NCBI GenBank assembly: GCA_033764055.1
Contig: JANRJI010000088.1
Coordinates: 8,275-72,274 of the forward strand
Length of the DNA stretch: 64,000 bases
Source: Ga0077555 sp033764055
Lineage (GTDB): Bacteria > Pseudomonadota > Alphaproteobacteria > Rhizobiales > Hyphomicrobiaceae
Direction of reading: 5' to 3'
Each line of letters starts with the position of its first letter. The stretch's first letter is position 1. Below the pieces are notes generated by a model. The model was not told the origin of the DNA, did no database searches, and saw only the letters and a list, made by a program, of their open reading frames with translations. Below are positions 33,903-43,022 of the stretch, one piece after another. Made by a program: the position numbers and the translations under genes.

Positions 33903-36900
33903 TCAGGCTGCCCGGGCGTCGATCTCGCGCATGGCGGCGGCGTCTCGCGCCGACAGCTCCGGATAGTCCGGGTCACTGCCGACATCGGTGGTGAACCGCC
34001 AGGAACGGGCGCACTTGGAGCCTGCTGCCCGCTGCGGCAGCACCGCCACGTCCGGCGCCTCAGGCAGTGTGAACGCACCGGCGGGCGCCTCGTCGACCGT
34101 GATGCCGATGCCGGACGTGATGCAGATCTCGGCGAGATCGACACCGGCCAGCAGGTCCGCGAGGTCGGCATCGGCCACGTAGACGAGCGGTGCTGCTTCG
34201 AGGCTCGAGCCCATGCGCTTCGCCGCCCGCTCGATCTCGAGGGCTCCCGTGACGACCGAGCGGACCCGCCGAACTTTGCCCCATCTGGCGTCGAGAGCAT
34301 CGTCTCGCCAATGAGCAGGGATCTCCGGGAACGTCTCCAGGTGCACGGACCGCCCGCCGTCGCTCCCGTAACGCGCGAGCCACGCCTCCTCCGTCGTGAA
34401 CGCAAGGATCGGCGCCAGCCACACCGTCGTGCAGCGGAAGATTTGCTCAACGCAGGCAAGGGCCGCCAGCCGCTTTCTCGACGATGGTGCCTCGCAGTAG
34501 AGCGCATCCTTGCGGATGTCGAAGTAGAACGCCGACAGCTCCGTGTTCATGAACTGCGAGAGCTGAGCCACGACGCGCTTGTAATCGTACTCGGCGTAGG
34601 CCTTGCGCACGATGAGGTCGAGCTCGGCGAGCCGATGGAGCATCAGCCGCTCGAGCTCCGGCATGTCCTTCACGGTCACACCCGCGCCGGGTCCAACGCC
34701 GGATGCCGCGCCGGGTGCCGTGTGGGCACCTGAAGGCGCAACCGAGAAGCCCGCATCCGAAGGCGCCGCGCCGGATGCGAAGTGGGCATCCGAAGGCGCA
34801 AGCGAAGAAGACGGATAATGCGCGAGCGTGCCGAGCATCCAGCGCAGCGTGTTCCGGATCTTCCGATAGTTGTCGGAGAACGTCTTCAGGATCTCCGGCC
34901 CGATCCTGAGATCGTCCGCATAGTCCGACGACGCCACCCACAGGCGCAGAATGTCCGCGCCCGACGCCTTGATGACGTCCTGCGGCGCCGTCACGTTGCC
35001 GACCGACTTCGACATCTTCTGCCCCTTCTCGTCGAGGCAGAAGCCGTGCGTCAGCACGACGTCGTAGGGCGCACGGCCGCGCGTGCCGCAGCTTTCGATC
35101 AGCGAGGAATGGAACCAGCCGCGGTGCTGATCCGAGCCCTCGAGATACATGACGGTGTCCCGGCCGCCGTCCACCTTGCGCTTGAAGCCATAGAGGCCGG
35201 GGAAATGATCCTTGTCCTCGAGCACGTAGGTGTGTGTCGAGCCGGAGTCGAACCACACGTCGAGAACGTCGTTGACCTTCTCGAAGTCGGCGGGGTCGTA
35301 ATCGGGCTTGAGGAAACGCGCGCCGTCGGCATCCGCGAACCAGGCGTCGGCACCCTCAGCATGCATGGCGTCGTAGATGCGCTTGTTGACTCGTGGATCG
35401 ACCAGCAGCTCGTTGGTGCCTTTCCGCACGAACACCGTGATCGGCACCCCCCAGGCGCGCTGGCGGGAGATCACCCAGTCGGGCTTCGCCTCGATCATGC
35501 CGCCGATGCGGTTCTCGCCCGACGCCGGCACCCATTCCGTCTCTCGGATGGCCTGCAACGAAACCTCGCGCAGGGTCTTCGGGATCGGTGCGTTGTGACC
35601 ATCCGTCAGCCCGGCCGCGCGCAGCTTCTCGCGATGCTCGCGCGAGACCTGCTCCAGGAACGGCACCTCCTTGTCCATGTGGATGAACCACTGGGGCGTG
35701 TTCCGGAAGATGACCGGCTTCTTGGAGCGCCAGGAATGCGGGTACTGGTGCTTCAGGCGGCCGCGCGCGACCAGCATGCCGGCCTCGGCCAGCTTCTTGA
35801 TGACGGCGTCGTTGGCCTTGCCCTTCTCGCCCTTATCGGTGATGACCCGCTCGCCTTCGAAGCCCGGCGCGTCCTTGGTATAGGCGCCGTTCTCGTCGAC
35901 CGTGTAGGGGATCGTCGGATCGACCCCCATGGCGATCAGCTTGCGCGTCGAGGCCGTCCAGATGTCGAAGTCCTCGCGGCCATGACCCGGCGCGGTGTGC
36001 ACGAAGCCCGTGCCCGCGTCATCGGTGACGTGGTCGCCGTCGAGCAGGGGGACGAAGAATTCGTAACCATGCCCGCGAAGTGGATGGGTGCAATTGACAG
36101 CGCTGAGCTCGAACTGCACTTCGCGCAAGTCGGCCAATTTTTCGAACTGGTCAACCTTAGCGGCCTTCATCACCTCTTCGGCGAGCCTGTTGGCCAAGAT
36201 GTATTTGTCTCCGACTTTGGCCCAATTCCCCTCTGGCGATTTAGCCACCCTGTAAAGCCCATATGCCAGTTTGGAATTGTAGCAAATGGCGCGGTTGCCT
36301 GGGATGGTCCAGGGGGTAGTCGTCCAGATCACGACGGATGCGCCGCGGAACAAATCCATGGCCTCACTTTCGGCTAGTGCAGGACTCTTCCCAACTCCGA
36401 ACCCGGAGACCGGAAACTTCACCCACACCATGTCGCTCTGGTAGTCCTGGTACTCGACCTCAGCCTCGGCCAGCGCCGTCTTCTCGACGACAGACCACAT
36501 CACGGGCTTCGAGCCGCGATAGAGCTGCCCCGTCTCGGCGAACTTCATGAGCTCGCGGGCGATCTGGGCCTCGGCCGGGAAGGTCATCGTCGTGTAGGGG
36601 TGCTTCCAATCACCCTCGACGCCGAGGCGCTGGAACTCCGCCGACTGCACCTGCATCCAGTGCTCGGCGAAGGAACGGCACTCGGCGCGGAACGCCTTCA
36701 TCGCTGCCGGGTCTTTGAGGTTCGGCTTGGCCTTCCCCTTGGCCATGTACTCCTCCTCGATCTTCCACTCGATCGGGAGGCCGTGGCAGTCCCAGCCCGG
36801 CACGTAGTTGGAATCGAAGCCCAGCATCTGCTGCGAGCGCGTGACCAAGTCTTTCAGGATCTTGTTCAGCGCATGCCCGATGTGGATGTTGCCGTTGGCA

Positions 36901-37151
36901 TAGGGCGGGCCGTCGTGCAGCGTGAAGCGCGCGCGGCCCTTCGACTGGGCGCGCAGCTTGGAGTAGAGGTCGATCGTCTTCCAGCGCTCGATGAGCTTCG
37001 GCTCCATCTGCGGGAGGCCGGCGCGCATCGGGAAATCGGTCTTCGGCAGGAACAGGGTGCTGCCCCAGTCGCGCCCCGCGTCGGCGGCGGACTCCTGGCC
37101 GCGGGCGCCGCCGTGCTTGGCAGCCCCGTCGTTGGCGTTGCTCTTGGTCAT
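33903..37151 (-). CDS. ileS: Isoleucyl-tRNA synthetase
   Basis: A 1082-residue class Ia synthetase that charges tRNA-Ile. The HIGH signature is PYANGNIHIGH (His90) and the KMSKS loop lies at residues 712-716. The CP1 editing domain occupies roughly 220-450. The C-terminal segment with KCARSWR and a single cysteine is a reduced form of the zinc-binding end, as seen in other alphaproteobacteria. Unusually, about 40 Ala/Pro/Ser/Gly-rich residues (around 781-824) are inserted at the start of the anticodon-binding domain, encoded by a degenerate DNA repeat (34705-34810). A 30-residue polar N-terminal extension precedes the first conserved segment (STLFLPKTDFPMR). Gene lies upstream of lspA. Confidence 0.97.
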   Translation of the reverse strand: MTKSNANDGAAKHGGARGQESAADAGRDWGSTLFLPKTDFPMRAGLPQMEPKLIERWKTIDLYSKLRAQSKGRARFTLHDGPPYANGNIHIGHALNKILKDLVTRSQQMLGFDSNYVPGWDCHGLPIEWKIEEEYMAKGKAKPNLKDPAAMKAFRAECRSFAEHWMQVQSAEFQRLGVEGDWKHPYTTMTFPAEAQIARELMKFAETGQLYRGSKPVMWSVVEKTALAEAEVEYQDYQSDMVWVKFPVSGFGVGKSPALAESEAMDLFRGASVVIWTTTPWTIPGNRAICYNSKLAYGLYRVAKSPEGNWAKVGDKYILANRLAEEVMKAAKVDQFEKLADLREVQFELSAVNCTHPLRGHGYEFFVPLLDGDHVTDDAGTGFVHTAPGHGREDFDIWTASTRKLIAMGVDPTIPYTVDENGAYTKDAPGFEGERVITDKGEKGKANDAVIKKLAEAGMLVARGRLKHQYPHSWRSKKPVIFRNTPQWFIHMDKEVPFLEQVSREHREKLRAAGLTDGHNAPIPKTLREVSLQAIRETEWVPASGENRIGGMIEAKPDWVISRQRAWGVPITVFVRKGTNELLVDPRVNKRIYDAMHAEGADAWFADADGARFLKPDYDPADFEKVNDVLDVWFDSGSTHTYVLEDKDHFPGLYGFKRKVDGGRDTVMYLEGSDQHRGWFHSSLIESCGTRGRAPYDVVLTHGFCLDEKGQKMSKSVGNVTAPQDVIKASGADILRLWVASSDYADDLRIGPEILKTFSDNYRKIRNTLRWMLGTLAHYPSSSLAPSDAHFASGAAPSDAGFSVAPSGAHTAPGAASGVGPGAGVTVKDMPELERLMLHRLAELDLIVRKAYAEYDYKRVVAQLSQFMNTELSAFYFDIRKDALYCEAPSSRKRLAALACVEQIFRCTTVWLAPILAFTTEEAWLARYGSDGGRSVHLETFPEIPAHWRDDALDARWGKVRRVRSVVTGALEIERAAKRMGSSLEAAPLVYVADADLADLLAGVDLAEICITSGIGITVDEAPAGAFTLPEAPDVAVLPQRAAGSKCARSWRFTTDVGSDPDYPELSARDAAAMREIDARAA
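34705..34810. repeat. Degenerate direct repeat inside ileS
   Basis: Two copies of about 45 bases, at 34705-34749 and 34765-34810, each start GCCGCGCCGG and contain a GTGGGCA..GAAGGCGCAA core. They are about 60 bases apart. A third short match (GCATCCGAAGGCGC) lies at 34753-34766. They encode the Ala/Pro/Ser-rich insertion in IleS in frame, so the repeats expanded without breaking the gene. Confidence 0.7.
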
Positions 37152-37524
37152 GGCTCTTTGAATCGCGAAGGTTGGGTCGGAACCGCTTGACGAGCGGCAA
37201 GCATCGGCTTGCGCCCCGGCGCCCTCAGGCCGCCGGGCCGGTAATTCGCGACTGGCACACTATGCCCCGATGTCTGGTCATCCACGACCTTCTAAGCGCC
37301 GCGACGGGCGAGATCAACGCCGATCACGCGGTGCCTTGCGGGACCGAAAGGGCAAGTCAATTCCCGCTTCGCCAGCCGCGGCTAATCGCAGATTTCGATA
37401 CTTATCGTACCGAAATTCACGCTGTTGTGAAGGCCGGGGCATTGAACGTCGTTTCATGAACATGTATCAATATCTCAGCCATGGGGCCGCGTTAGGCCCG
37501 CAAGACCACCTCGGAGCATGCGTC
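37152..37524. other. Divergent promoter region between ileS and the exported protein
   Basis: About 370 bases between ileS (minus) and a plus-strand gene. It is moderately AT-rich between 37375 and 37480 and contains the inverted repeat at 37392-37416. No T-box-like leader could be made out for ileS, and none would be expected in a proteobacterium. Confidence 0.5.
37392..37416. promoter_or_regulatory. Inverted repeat, candidate operator
   Basis: Arms ATTTCGATAC and GTACCGAAAT match at nine of ten positions around a five-base centre. It lies about 110 bases upstream of the plus-strand exported-protein gene at 37525 and about 240 bases upstream of ileS. The spacing and near-perfect symmetry look like a dimeric repressor site; no regulator is known. 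Confidence 0.45.
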
Positions 37525-38100
37525 ATGCGAATGAAGTTCGGAGCCCTTCTCGCCTCAGGCTTTGTCGTGCTGGCAACGATCGCCACGGCGACCGGCAACT
37601 TCGCCGTGAGACTCGAATCGGCCTCGCAGCAGGCGGCGCAGGCAGCCGGCATCGGCATCGACCGCATCGTCCTGACCCAGGGACCGGCCACTGGTCACCG
37701 GAATTTCACCGAGCGCTCGAATGTCATTGCCCCGAGCGCAGGCTTCAACATCTACTTCGAGCCGACCGGCCTCGCGACACGCTTCGAGAACGGCGCCGTC
37801 CGCGCCTCCATGTCGGTCGACGTTCTGATCCGCAATGCCCAGGGCCAGACCGTGGCTGTCCGGGACAATGCCTGGCAGCTTCCGGTCTCGCATGCCTCGG
37901 CAACGCTGGTGCCGCTGCCACCCGTCTACGGGGATCTCTCGGTCAATCCTCTGCGGCTCGCGGAGGGCCGCTATCAGATCGTGCTTCGCATTCACGACGA
38001 ATTCGCAGGCACCCACGTCGACCGCGTGCTCGACATCGAGATGCGCCAGCGCGCGGCGGCTGGACCGCGCCTGTCACAGTCGCTACCGGCCGCCCGCTGA
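37525..38100 (+). CDS. Exported hypothetical protein
   Basis: A 191-residue protein with an N-terminal signal peptide (MRMKFGALLASGFVVLATIATATG). The mature part looks beta-rich, with alternating segments such as GFNIYFEPTGLATRFENG, ASMSVDVLIRNAQGQTV and GRYQIVLRIHDEFAGTHVDRVLDIEM, suggesting an immunoglobulin-like beta sandwich. I do not recognise the family. The ATG at 37525 has CGGAG at 37512-37516; a second in-frame ATG follows at 37531. It sits on the opposite strand between ileS and ribF, two genes that are usually adjacent and co-directional, and converges on ribF. Secretion and periplasmic location are inferred; no function is proposed. Confidence 0.65.
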   Translation: MRMKFGALLASGFVVLATIATATGNFAVRLESASQQAAQAAGIGIDRIVLTQGPATGHRNFTERSNVIAPSAGFNIYFEPTGLATRFENGAVRASMSVDVLIRNAQGQTVAVRDNAWQLPVSHASATLVPLPPVYGDLSVNPLRLAEGRYQIVLRIHDEFAGTHVDRVLDIEMRQRAAAGPRLSQSLPAAR

Positions 38101-38134
38101 GCCGGACGGCGTCGGAGGACGATGCGCAAAGCCA

Positions 38135-39085
38135 TCACCGGTCCGGCGCGGCGGCCAGCAGCTGCCGCGCCGCCGCGCAGTCCTTGTCCATCTGTACGAC
38201 CAGCGCCTCCATGCCCTCGAAGCGCTTGTCGGGCCGGATGAACTCCACGAACGAGACCTCGATTTTCTTGCCGTAGAGATCGGCGTCGAAGTCGAACAGG
38301 AACACCTCGAGCACCGGCGGCCCGTTGTCGAATGTCGGGCGTGTGCCGAGGTAGGCTGCCCCCTGGTGGCGCCTGCCGAGCGCATCGACGAAAACAGCAT
38401 AGATACCATAGGCCAACGGTGTCGAGCGGGGCAGCACGATATTGGCTGTCGGGAACCCCATGCCCGTGCCCTTCTTGAACCCCCCCACCACCTCTCCCGC
38501 CACCACCCACCAGTGGCCGAGCATCTCGGCGGCGCCTCTGACGTCGCCCTGGGCAATCTCCGAGCGAATCGCGCTCGAGGAGATCACCTCGCCGCCCTCG
38601 GCAACGGGCGGAATGACGCTGACGCCGAAGCCCATCTCGGCTCCGGCACGCTCGATGTCGCGGGCGCTGCCCATGCGGTCCCGGCCGAACATGAAGTCGT
38701 AGCCGATGACCACGTGCCCGACGTTAAGGCCACCCACCAGCACGTCGGCGACGAAGCTCTGCGCATCGAGCCCGGCGAGCCGCTTGTCGAACGGCACCAC
38801 AACGGTCAGGTCGAGCCCGTAGCGCTCGAAGAGGGCGAGCTTCTGCTCCAGGGTGGTGAGCCGGAAGTGGCGTCGCTCGGGATGGAAGAACTCCCGCGGG
38901 TGCGGCTCGAACACCATCGCTCCAGCGAGGTGCGAGGCGCCGTGCCGAGGGGCGTCGGCCGCACGCTCGCGTGCCCGGGCGATGAGGGCCTGATGACCCC
39001 GGTGCACGCCATCGAAGTTGCCGATGGCGATGGCCGCTCCGCGCAGGTGCGGCGGGAGTGTCTCGTAGCCGTGGACGACGTTCAT
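38135..39085 (-). CDS. ribF: Bifunctional riboflavin kinase / FAD synthetase
   Basis: A 316-residue enzyme that phosphorylates riboflavin to FMN and adenylates FMN to FAD. The N-terminal FAD synthetase domain has GNFDGVHRGHQAL (nucleotidyltransferase HxGH-like motif) and ISSSAIR near residue 168. The C-terminal riboflavin kinase domain has GTGMGFPTANI, DLYGKKIEVSF and FIRPDKRF. Length is normal. It is upstream of ileS on the same strand, but a plus-strand exported-protein gene lies between the two, so they are not in one operon. The maoC-like gene is upstream, 106 bases away. Confidence 0.95.
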   Translation of the reverse strand: MNVVHGYETLPPHLRGAAIAIGNFDGVHRGHQALIARARERAADAPRHGASHLAGAMVFEPHPREFFHPERRHFRLTTLEQKLALFERYGLDLTVVVPFDKRLAGLDAQSFVADVLVGGLNVGHVVIGYDFMFGRDRMGSARDIERAGAEMGFGVSVIPPVAEGGEVISSSAIRSEIAQGDVRGAAEMLGHWWVVAGEVVGGFKKGTGMGFPTANIVLPRSTPLAYGIYAVFVDALGRRHQGAAYLGTRPTFDNGPPVLEVFLFDFDADLYGKKIEVSFVEFIRPDKRFEGMEALVVQMDKDCAAARQLLAAAPDR

Positions 39086-39191
39086 GGATTGACGAGGTTC
39101 GTTTCGGGTTCAAAACCGGAGGCGAGCGACCCGCGGAGGGTCAGCAGGCCTATAGCCCTAGTCCGCGCAACCGGTCCCTTGCTACCAGAAT

Positions 39192-39626
39192 CTACTTCCG
39201 GCCGGGCACCATCAGGATCGCCTCGCCCTCGAGCACGGCCTTGTCCCCGACAAGGCAGACGCAATCGAAGCGGGCACGGCGCTTGGCCGGGATGAGCTCG
39301 GCCACCTTGACCTTGGCGATGGCGTGATCCCCGATCCGCACCGGCGCACGGAAATTGAGCGTCTGCGAGACGTAGATCGCACCCGGGCCCGGCAGCTCCA
39401 TGCCAAACACGGCCGAAACGAGGCCCGCGGTCAGCATGCCATGGGCGATGCGGCCCTTGAACATGGTCTTCGACGCGTAGGACTCGTCGAGATGCACGGG
39501 GTTCTTGTCGCCAGTCACCTCTGCGAAGGCGATGATGTCGGCCTCGCTGATCGTCTTGGCGAAGCTCGCCTCCATGCCGAGTTGCAGGTCCTCGAAGTAG
39601 TAGGCCGTGCGCGTCACGATCGTCAT
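39192..39626 (-). CDS. MaoC family dehydratase ((R)-specific enoyl-CoA hydratase-like)
   Basis: A 144-residue single hot-dog domain. The active-site Asp/His pair lies in AEVTGDKNPVHLDE, which matches the (R)-hydratase 2 motif of PhaJ-type enzymes that hydrate trans-2-enoyl-CoA. The RIAHGMLTAGLVSAVFG stretch and GAIYVSQTLNFRAPV are also typical. PhaJ supplies (R)-3-hydroxyacyl-CoA for polyhydroxyalkanoate synthesis, but no pha genes are present here, so a general acyl-CoA role is equally possible. It is co-directional with ribF and divergent from leuC. Confidence 0.9.
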   Translation of the reverse strand: MTIVTRTAYYFEDLQLGMEASFAKTISEADIIAFAEVTGDKNPVHLDESYASKTMFKGRIAHGMLTAGLVSAVFGMELPGPGAIYVSQTLNFRAPVRIGDHAIAKVKVAELIPAKRRARFDCVCLVGDKAVLEGEAILMVPGRK

Positions 39627-39913
39627 ATCGGTCCAGGTCTCCCGGTCGTCGGCTCAGCTCTCGGCGCAGCAGATGCCGGGCTATTGCAACGCCTCCGTCG
39701 CATGCTGCAACGCCGAACTGTCGACGAGGTTCAGGACTCGGACAAGCGAGGTCGATTGTCGCGACGCCTCCGCTAGCCGATGAGCCTCCGCTACAGGCCC
39801 GACCGCAGACCACTGGGACGGGAGCTTGTGCGCCCCCGATGGTGCGGCCTAATTAGTGTTTCCCGTCCGGCCTGCCGCCTCGCCGGGAATCTGCCGCAAC
39901 GAGGGAGACGCCT

Positions 39914-41317
39914 ATGGCCGCGCCACGGACGATGTTCGAGAAAATCTGGCAGTCTCATGTTGTGGTCGACCGGCCGGACGGGTACGCCCTCGTCTACATC
40001 GATCGCCATCTGATCCACGATGGATCCGCTCCGGCGTTTTCACGTCTGAAAGCGCGGGGCCTCAAGGTCCGGCGACCCGACCTGACCTTCGGCACGCCCG
40101 ACCACTACATGCCCACCGACACCCGCGACGTGAGCAGCATAAGGGACCCCAACGCCAGGCGCATGGTCACCTCCATCGGGGTCAATGCACGCGAGACGGG
40201 TGTCACCGTTTTCGATATCGGCGACATGCGTCAGGGCATTGTCCATGTCATGGGCCCCGAGCAGGGGATCACGCTGCCGGGTATCACGCTCGTTTGCGGC
40301 GACAGCCATACAGCGACGCATGGCGCCCTCGGTTGTCTCGCCTTCGGCATCGGCTCCTCCGAGGTCACGCACGTCATGGCGACGCAGTGCCTCTGGCAGA
40401 AGAAGCCGAAGGCCATGCGCGTCACCGTCGACGGCAGGCTCGGCTTCGGCGTAACCGGCAAGGACGTGATCCTGGCCATCATCGCCAAGATCGGCGCTGC
40501 CGGCGGCACCGGCTACGTGCTCGAGTACGCCGGCAGCGGCATCCGGCAATTGTCGATGGAGGGCCGCCTGACGCTTTGCAACATGTCGATCGAGGGTGGC
40601 GGCCGGGCCGGCATGGTGGCGCCCGACGACACCACGTTCCAGTACCTCGCCGGCAAGCCCTACGCCCCGAAAGGGGAGGCCTGGGACAAGGCGATGTCCC
40701 GATGGAAGGCGCTGCCGACGGACGACGGCGCCAGCTTCGACCATGAGGTGACGCTCGCCGGACCCGACATCGCGCCGATGGTGACCTACGGCACGAGCCC
40801 GGAGGATGCGGCCCCGGTCACCGCCGTAGTCCCTGACCCCGCGAGCGCCCCCGATGCCGCCAAGCGCGACGGACTTGCACGTGCGCTGCAGTACATGGGC
40901 CTGAAGCCCGGCATGCCGATCACCGACATCAAGATCGACCGCGTTTTCATCGGCTCCTGCACCAACAGCCGCATCGAGGACCTCCGCGCGGCCGCCGCCG
41001 TCGTCAAGGGCCGCAAGGCCGTCGTGCCGAGCTGGATCGTGCCGGGCTCGGGCCTCATCAAGGCCGAGGCGGAGCGCGAGGGTCTCGACCGCATATTCAA
41101 GGACGCTGGCTTCGAGTGGCGCGAGGCCGGCTGCTCCATGTGCATCGGTATGAACGGCGAGATCGGCCGGCCAGAGGAGCGCATTGCCTCCACCTCGAAC
41201 CGCAATTTCGTCGGGCGCCAGGGCAAGGGCGTTCGCACGCACCTCGTCAGCCCGGCCATGGCGGCAGCCGCTGCCGTGACCGGCACGTTTACCGACGTCC
41301 GCAAGCTCGCGAGCTGA
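39914..41317 (+). CDS. leuC: 3-isopropylmalate dehydratase large subunit
   Basis: A 467-residue aconitase-family protein that with LeuD isomerises 2-isopropylmalate to 3-isopropylmalate in leucine synthesis. The [4Fe-4S] cluster cysteines are Cys349 (IGSCTNSR), Cys407 and Cys410 (GCSMC), at the same spacing as in the E. coli enzyme. The substrate region CGDSHTATHGA is conserved. A GAGGGAGACG site precedes the ATG at 39914. The leuD gene starts 11 bases after its stop codon. The 287-base upstream gap is divergent with maoC and shows no obvious leucine leader peptide. Confidence 0.97.
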   Translation: MAAPRTMFEKIWQSHVVVDRPDGYALVYIDRHLIHDGSAPAFSRLKARGLKVRRPDLTFGTPDHYMPTDTRDVSSIRDPNARRMVTSIGVNARETGVTVFDIGDMRQGIVHVMGPEQGITLPGITLVCGDSHTATHGALGCLAFGIGSSEVTHVMATQCLWQKKPKAMRVTVDGRLGFGVTGKDVILAIIAKIGAAGGTGYVLEYAGSGIRQLSMEGRLTLCNMSIEGGGRAGMVAPDDTTFQYLAGKPYAPKGEAWDKAMSRWKALPTDDGASFDHEVTLAGPDIAPMVTYGTSPEDAAPVTAVVPDPASAPDAAKRDGLARALQYMGLKPGMPITDIKIDRVFIGSCTNSRIEDLRAAAAVVKGRKAVVPSWIVPGSGLIKAEAEREGLDRIFKDAGFEWREAGCSMCIGMNGEIGRPEERIASTSNRNFVGRQGKGVRTHLVSPAMAAAAAVTGTFTDVRKLAS

Positions 41318-41328
41318 GGAGACCCATC

Positions 41329-41949
41329 ATGTCGAGCACCATCAGCGAGGCCCGCGAGGCCGTCACCACGGTCTCGTCCGTCGCCGTGCCCTTCAACCAG
41401 GCCAACGTCGACACCGACCAGATCATCCCCGCCCGCTTCCTCTCGCTGCCACGCGACGAGATGCAGCCGCACCTTTTCCGCGACGTGCGTTATCGCGACG
41501 ACGGCTCGCCGCGGCCGGAGTTCGTGCTGAACAAGCCCATCTACCAGAATGCGGCGATCATGGTGGCAGAGCGCAACTTCGCCTGCGGCTCGAGCCGCGA
41601 GATGGCCGTCACGGTCATGAAGGACAATGGCTTTCGCGCCGTCATAGCGCCGTCGTTCGGCGACATCTTCTACAACAACTGCTTCCAGAACAGCGTCCTG
41701 CCGGTGGTGCTGCCGGAGGCACGCATCAGCGAGCTGCTCCGCTTCCTGTTGGAGTTGCCAGGTGCCGAGATCAGCATCGACCTGCCGAGCCAGACCGTGC
41801 AAGGCCCCGACGGCAAGACGGACCGTTTCGAGATCGACCCCTTCCGTAAGGAATGCCTGCTCAAGGGCATCGACGACATTACCCTGACGCTTGGCTACGA
41901 AAGCGCGATCGCCGCGTTCGAGAGCCGCGCCGGTCTCGCTGCGGCCTGA
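41329..41949 (+). CDS. leuD: 3-isopropylmalate dehydratase small subunit
   Basis: A 206-residue swivel domain partner of LeuC. Signatures include NQANVDTDQIIPARFL, AERNFACGSSREMA and SFGDIFYNNCFQNSVLPV. The ATG at 41329 has a GAGGAGA site that overlaps the leuC stop codon, so the two subunits are coupled. The stop is 48 bases from the convergent TPR lipoprotein gene. leuB is not in the window. Confidence 0.97.
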   Translation: MSSTISEAREAVTTVSSVAVPFNQANVDTDQIIPARFLSLPRDEMQPHLFRDVRYRDDGSPRPEFVLNKPIYQNAAIMVAERNFACGSSREMAVTVMKDNGFRAVIAPSFGDIFYNNCFQNSVLPVVLPEARISELLRFLLELPGAEISIDLPSQTVQGPDGKTDRFEIDPFRKECLLKGIDDITLTLGYESAIAAFESRAGLAAA

Positions 41950-41997
41950 GGCTTCCGCATCGGAAGTACGTGACCATGGACGGCGGCTGCGCAGGAC

Positions 41998-42750
41998 TCA
42001 GCCGCCGGTCCGCTTCAGCGATTTAAGATAGACCATGTTGGCGGCCACCTGCGCCTTGGGCATGACGTTCGCGGCGAGCTGCTCCGCGTCGTCGTACTTG
42101 CCAGCCAACGCCAGCACCAGCGCGAGGTTCTCCTTCACCCGGGCTGAGCTCGTCCCCGTCGAAGCCGCCTTGAGCATTCTCTCGGCCTTGGCGAGGTCAC
42201 CCTCCAGCGCATAAGATAGAGCCAGATTATTCAGCGTCGCGTGATGATCCGGCTTCAGCGCCAGGGCTTGCTGGAAGTACGCCTGAGCCTCCTTCTGATT
42301 GCCGGAGGAGGCATGAGCCGTCCCGAGGGCCGACAAGGTCCTGTGGTCAGGCTTGGCGGGATCGTGCGCTGCGGCAAGTGCACTGACAGCCTTGTCAAGC
42401 TGGCCGAGCTCTAGCGCCACCAGACCTGTCTCCCGCGCGATCTCGCGATCGTTTGGCCGCTCGCGTCGCACTCGCTCGAGCTCTGCGAGCGCCTTGGCCC
42501 GGTCGCCCTTGACCCTGAGCGCCCTCGCCGTCTCGAGCGCCGATGGCGAGGTTTTCCGCGCCGCATGCGCGGTGACAGCCGTCGCGCCGGCCTCGCCCTC
42601 CGAGGCGTAGCTGGCCACAGACGCCGGCTTCACGCTGCCGGTCGTCAGATCGCCGACGGCGCCGATGCCGGCGCCACCCGTACAGCCGGCGACGGCTGTT
42701 GCAGCGGCCAGAGCCGCACCCCGTAGAGATGACATAACAAGAGCAGACAT
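41998..42750 (-). CDS. TPR-repeat lipoprotein, TadD-like
   Basis: A 250-residue lipoprotein. The signal peptide ends in the lipobox TAVAGC (Cys23). After a Ser/Ala-rich spacer, TPR units run from about residue 75 to 220, seen in repeated motifs such as AKALAELERVRRERPNDREIA, KEAQAYFQQALALKPDHHATLNNLA and KYDDAEQLAANV. TadD proteins of the Tad pilus system have this layout, and the location next to tadG-, cpaC- and cpaD-like genes supports that role. It is transcribed away from them. TPRs probably mediate protein-protein contact in assembly of the secretin. A generic TPR lipoprotein cannot be excluded. Confidence 0.82.
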   Translation of the reverse strand: MSALVMSSLRGAALAAATAVAGCTGGAGIGAVGDLTTGSVKPASVASYASEGEAGATAVTAHAARKTSPSALETARALRVKGDRAKALAELERVRRERPNDREIARETGLVALELGQLDKAVSALAAAHDPAKPDHRTLSALGTAHASSGNQKEAQAYFQQALALKPDHHATLNNLALSYALEGDLAKAERMLKAASTGTSSARVKENLALVLALAGKYDDAEQLAANVMPKAQVAANMVYLKSLKRTGG

Positions 42751-43022
42751 TTTCTCGGCCCCATTGCCACGGCGCCCATCGCCAATCCCGTCGAGCCGAA
42801 ATTCCGAAGGCGCGCTTGCTATCGCAGCTAGGGCGATTCTCTCCGCAGGAGTCGCAGCTGTCGGGCCTTCCCACCATTTTTTGCAGAACGGGGCAGCAGT
42901 CCAAAGACAGCCGCCAGGCCTCGCACGTCAGGCAAGACGACATGATACTGCATTCAATTTGATGGTTTTTTTTCATCGGCCACCAAGCCGCGCCAGCTAC
43001 CGTCATCGGAAATCTGCGTGCA

